Part shown: in pieces, positions 63,640-64,000 of the stretch
How the letters are laid out: every line of letters begins with the position of its first letter
How positions within the stretch are numbered: position 1 is the stretch's first letter
NCBI GenBank assembly: GCA_943736015.1
Contig: OX031071.1
Span: 9,954,119 to 10,018,118 of the forward strand
Source: Tridacna crocea
Taxonomy: Eukaryota; Mollusca; Bivalvia; Cardiida; Cardiidae
Reading direction: 5' to 3'
Length of the DNA: 64,000 nt
Translations under genes and position numbers: made by a program
Notes under the pieces: model-generated
Told to the model about the DNA's origin: nothing
What the model saw: only the letters and a program-made list of their open reading frames with translations
Database searches by the model: none

Positions 63640-63800
63640 CACAATTATCGTAGGAAAAGGATAAAAATTATGATCACCAGCATTTTCTGCTTTGCCCTAC
63701 AATGTTTCCTATCCTTTCAAAGACAAATCCGATTTTTCTGCCACAATTTTGTCCTTTGTAAGGCGTAAAGTTTTGACATTTGATAAAGAGTTAAAAGTAC
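63640..63800 (+). repeat. Family A MITE, strongly diverged
   Basis: GTAGGAAAAGGATAAAAATT, CCAGCATTTTCTGCTTTGCC and a right end GATAAAGAGTTAA remain. Confidence 0.5.
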
Positions 63801-63969
63801 ATGATCATCAAAGAGTCGATCAGGAAAAAAAATCCAATTATCTAAGAAGCGGATGTACTGTAATACTTTACAAAGCTGAATAGCTGTTCGTAAAATATAT
63901 AGAAAGCAAAAAAGACACATTGTTGCAATTAGAAGGACGTTTTAACAGAAACTTTCAAAGCATTGCAAA

Positions 63970-64000
63970 CAGTATGAATTCAAGATCAGACTGCATTATT
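63970..64000. repeat. Family B hairpin cut by the window end
   Basis: GTATGAATTCAAGATCAGAC...: first arm only. Confidence 0.6.

Noticed and set aside
63404..63664. Arg-Glu repeat ORF
   Set aside because: It comes from the (GA)n microsatellite.

Overview
The window is eukaryotic nuclear DNA from an animal. It is AT-rich, has spliced genes with canonical GT-AG introns and is densely packed with dispersed repeats. The gene families (RAB20, a claudin/PMP22-fold protein, a FAM20 secretory kinase), the SINE-like elements, the ~167-bp tandem cores and the palindromic repeats together point to a bivalve mollusc. A dreissenid-like mussel is my best guess, from pattern recognition only; no database was searched.

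Three host genes can be read exon by exon. (1) A RAB20-like small GTPase lies on the minus strand in five coding exons between 22523 and 12759 (210 aa). (2) A four-transmembrane claudin/PMP22-superfamily protein lies on the plus strand in three exons between 27345 and 30595 (194 aa). (3) A FAM20-family (FAM20C-like) Golgi/extracellular kinase lies on the minus strand in at least eleven exons between 51783 and 35545. Genes 1 and 2 are divergent with about 4.8 kb between start codons; genes 2 and 3 converge tail to tail. An uninterrupted reverse-transcriptase ORF of a 5'-truncated LINE (39615-42296, plus strand) sits antisense in a FAM20 intron, and a decayed Tc1/mariner transposase fragment (about 44191-44412) lies upstream of FAM20 exon 7, in the intron before it.

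Layout: 1-8.9 kb holds elements built from ~167-bp tandem units that end in a hairpin. 9-12.3 kb is intergenic, with nested palindromic elements inside a 1.15-kb element with 20-bp terminal inverted repeats. 12.7-22.5 kb is RAB20, whose introns carry about 14 copies of one palindromic MITE and a ~1.8-kb giant palindrome. 22.6-27.3 kb is the divergent intergenic region, with more MITEs, a C/G-run palindrome and a polypurine tract. 27.3-30.6 kb is the claudin-like gene. 30.7-35.5 kb is intergenic repeats. 35.5-51.8 kb is FAM20. 51.8-64 kb has no recognisable gene and holds a minisatellite field, more MITEs and a ~4-kb unit bounded by long inverted repeats.

The most distinctive feature is the MITE landscape. 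The dominant family (about 228 bp, 30 or more copies) is bounded by TTAA followed by CCCTTTACCA-type inverted ends, which fits piggyBac-type non-autonomous elements. Several copies abut so that neighbours share one TTAA, including a run of three. I found no bacterial-type system, CRISPR array or operon, and no convincing new protein system. The candidates for novelty are repeat architectures.
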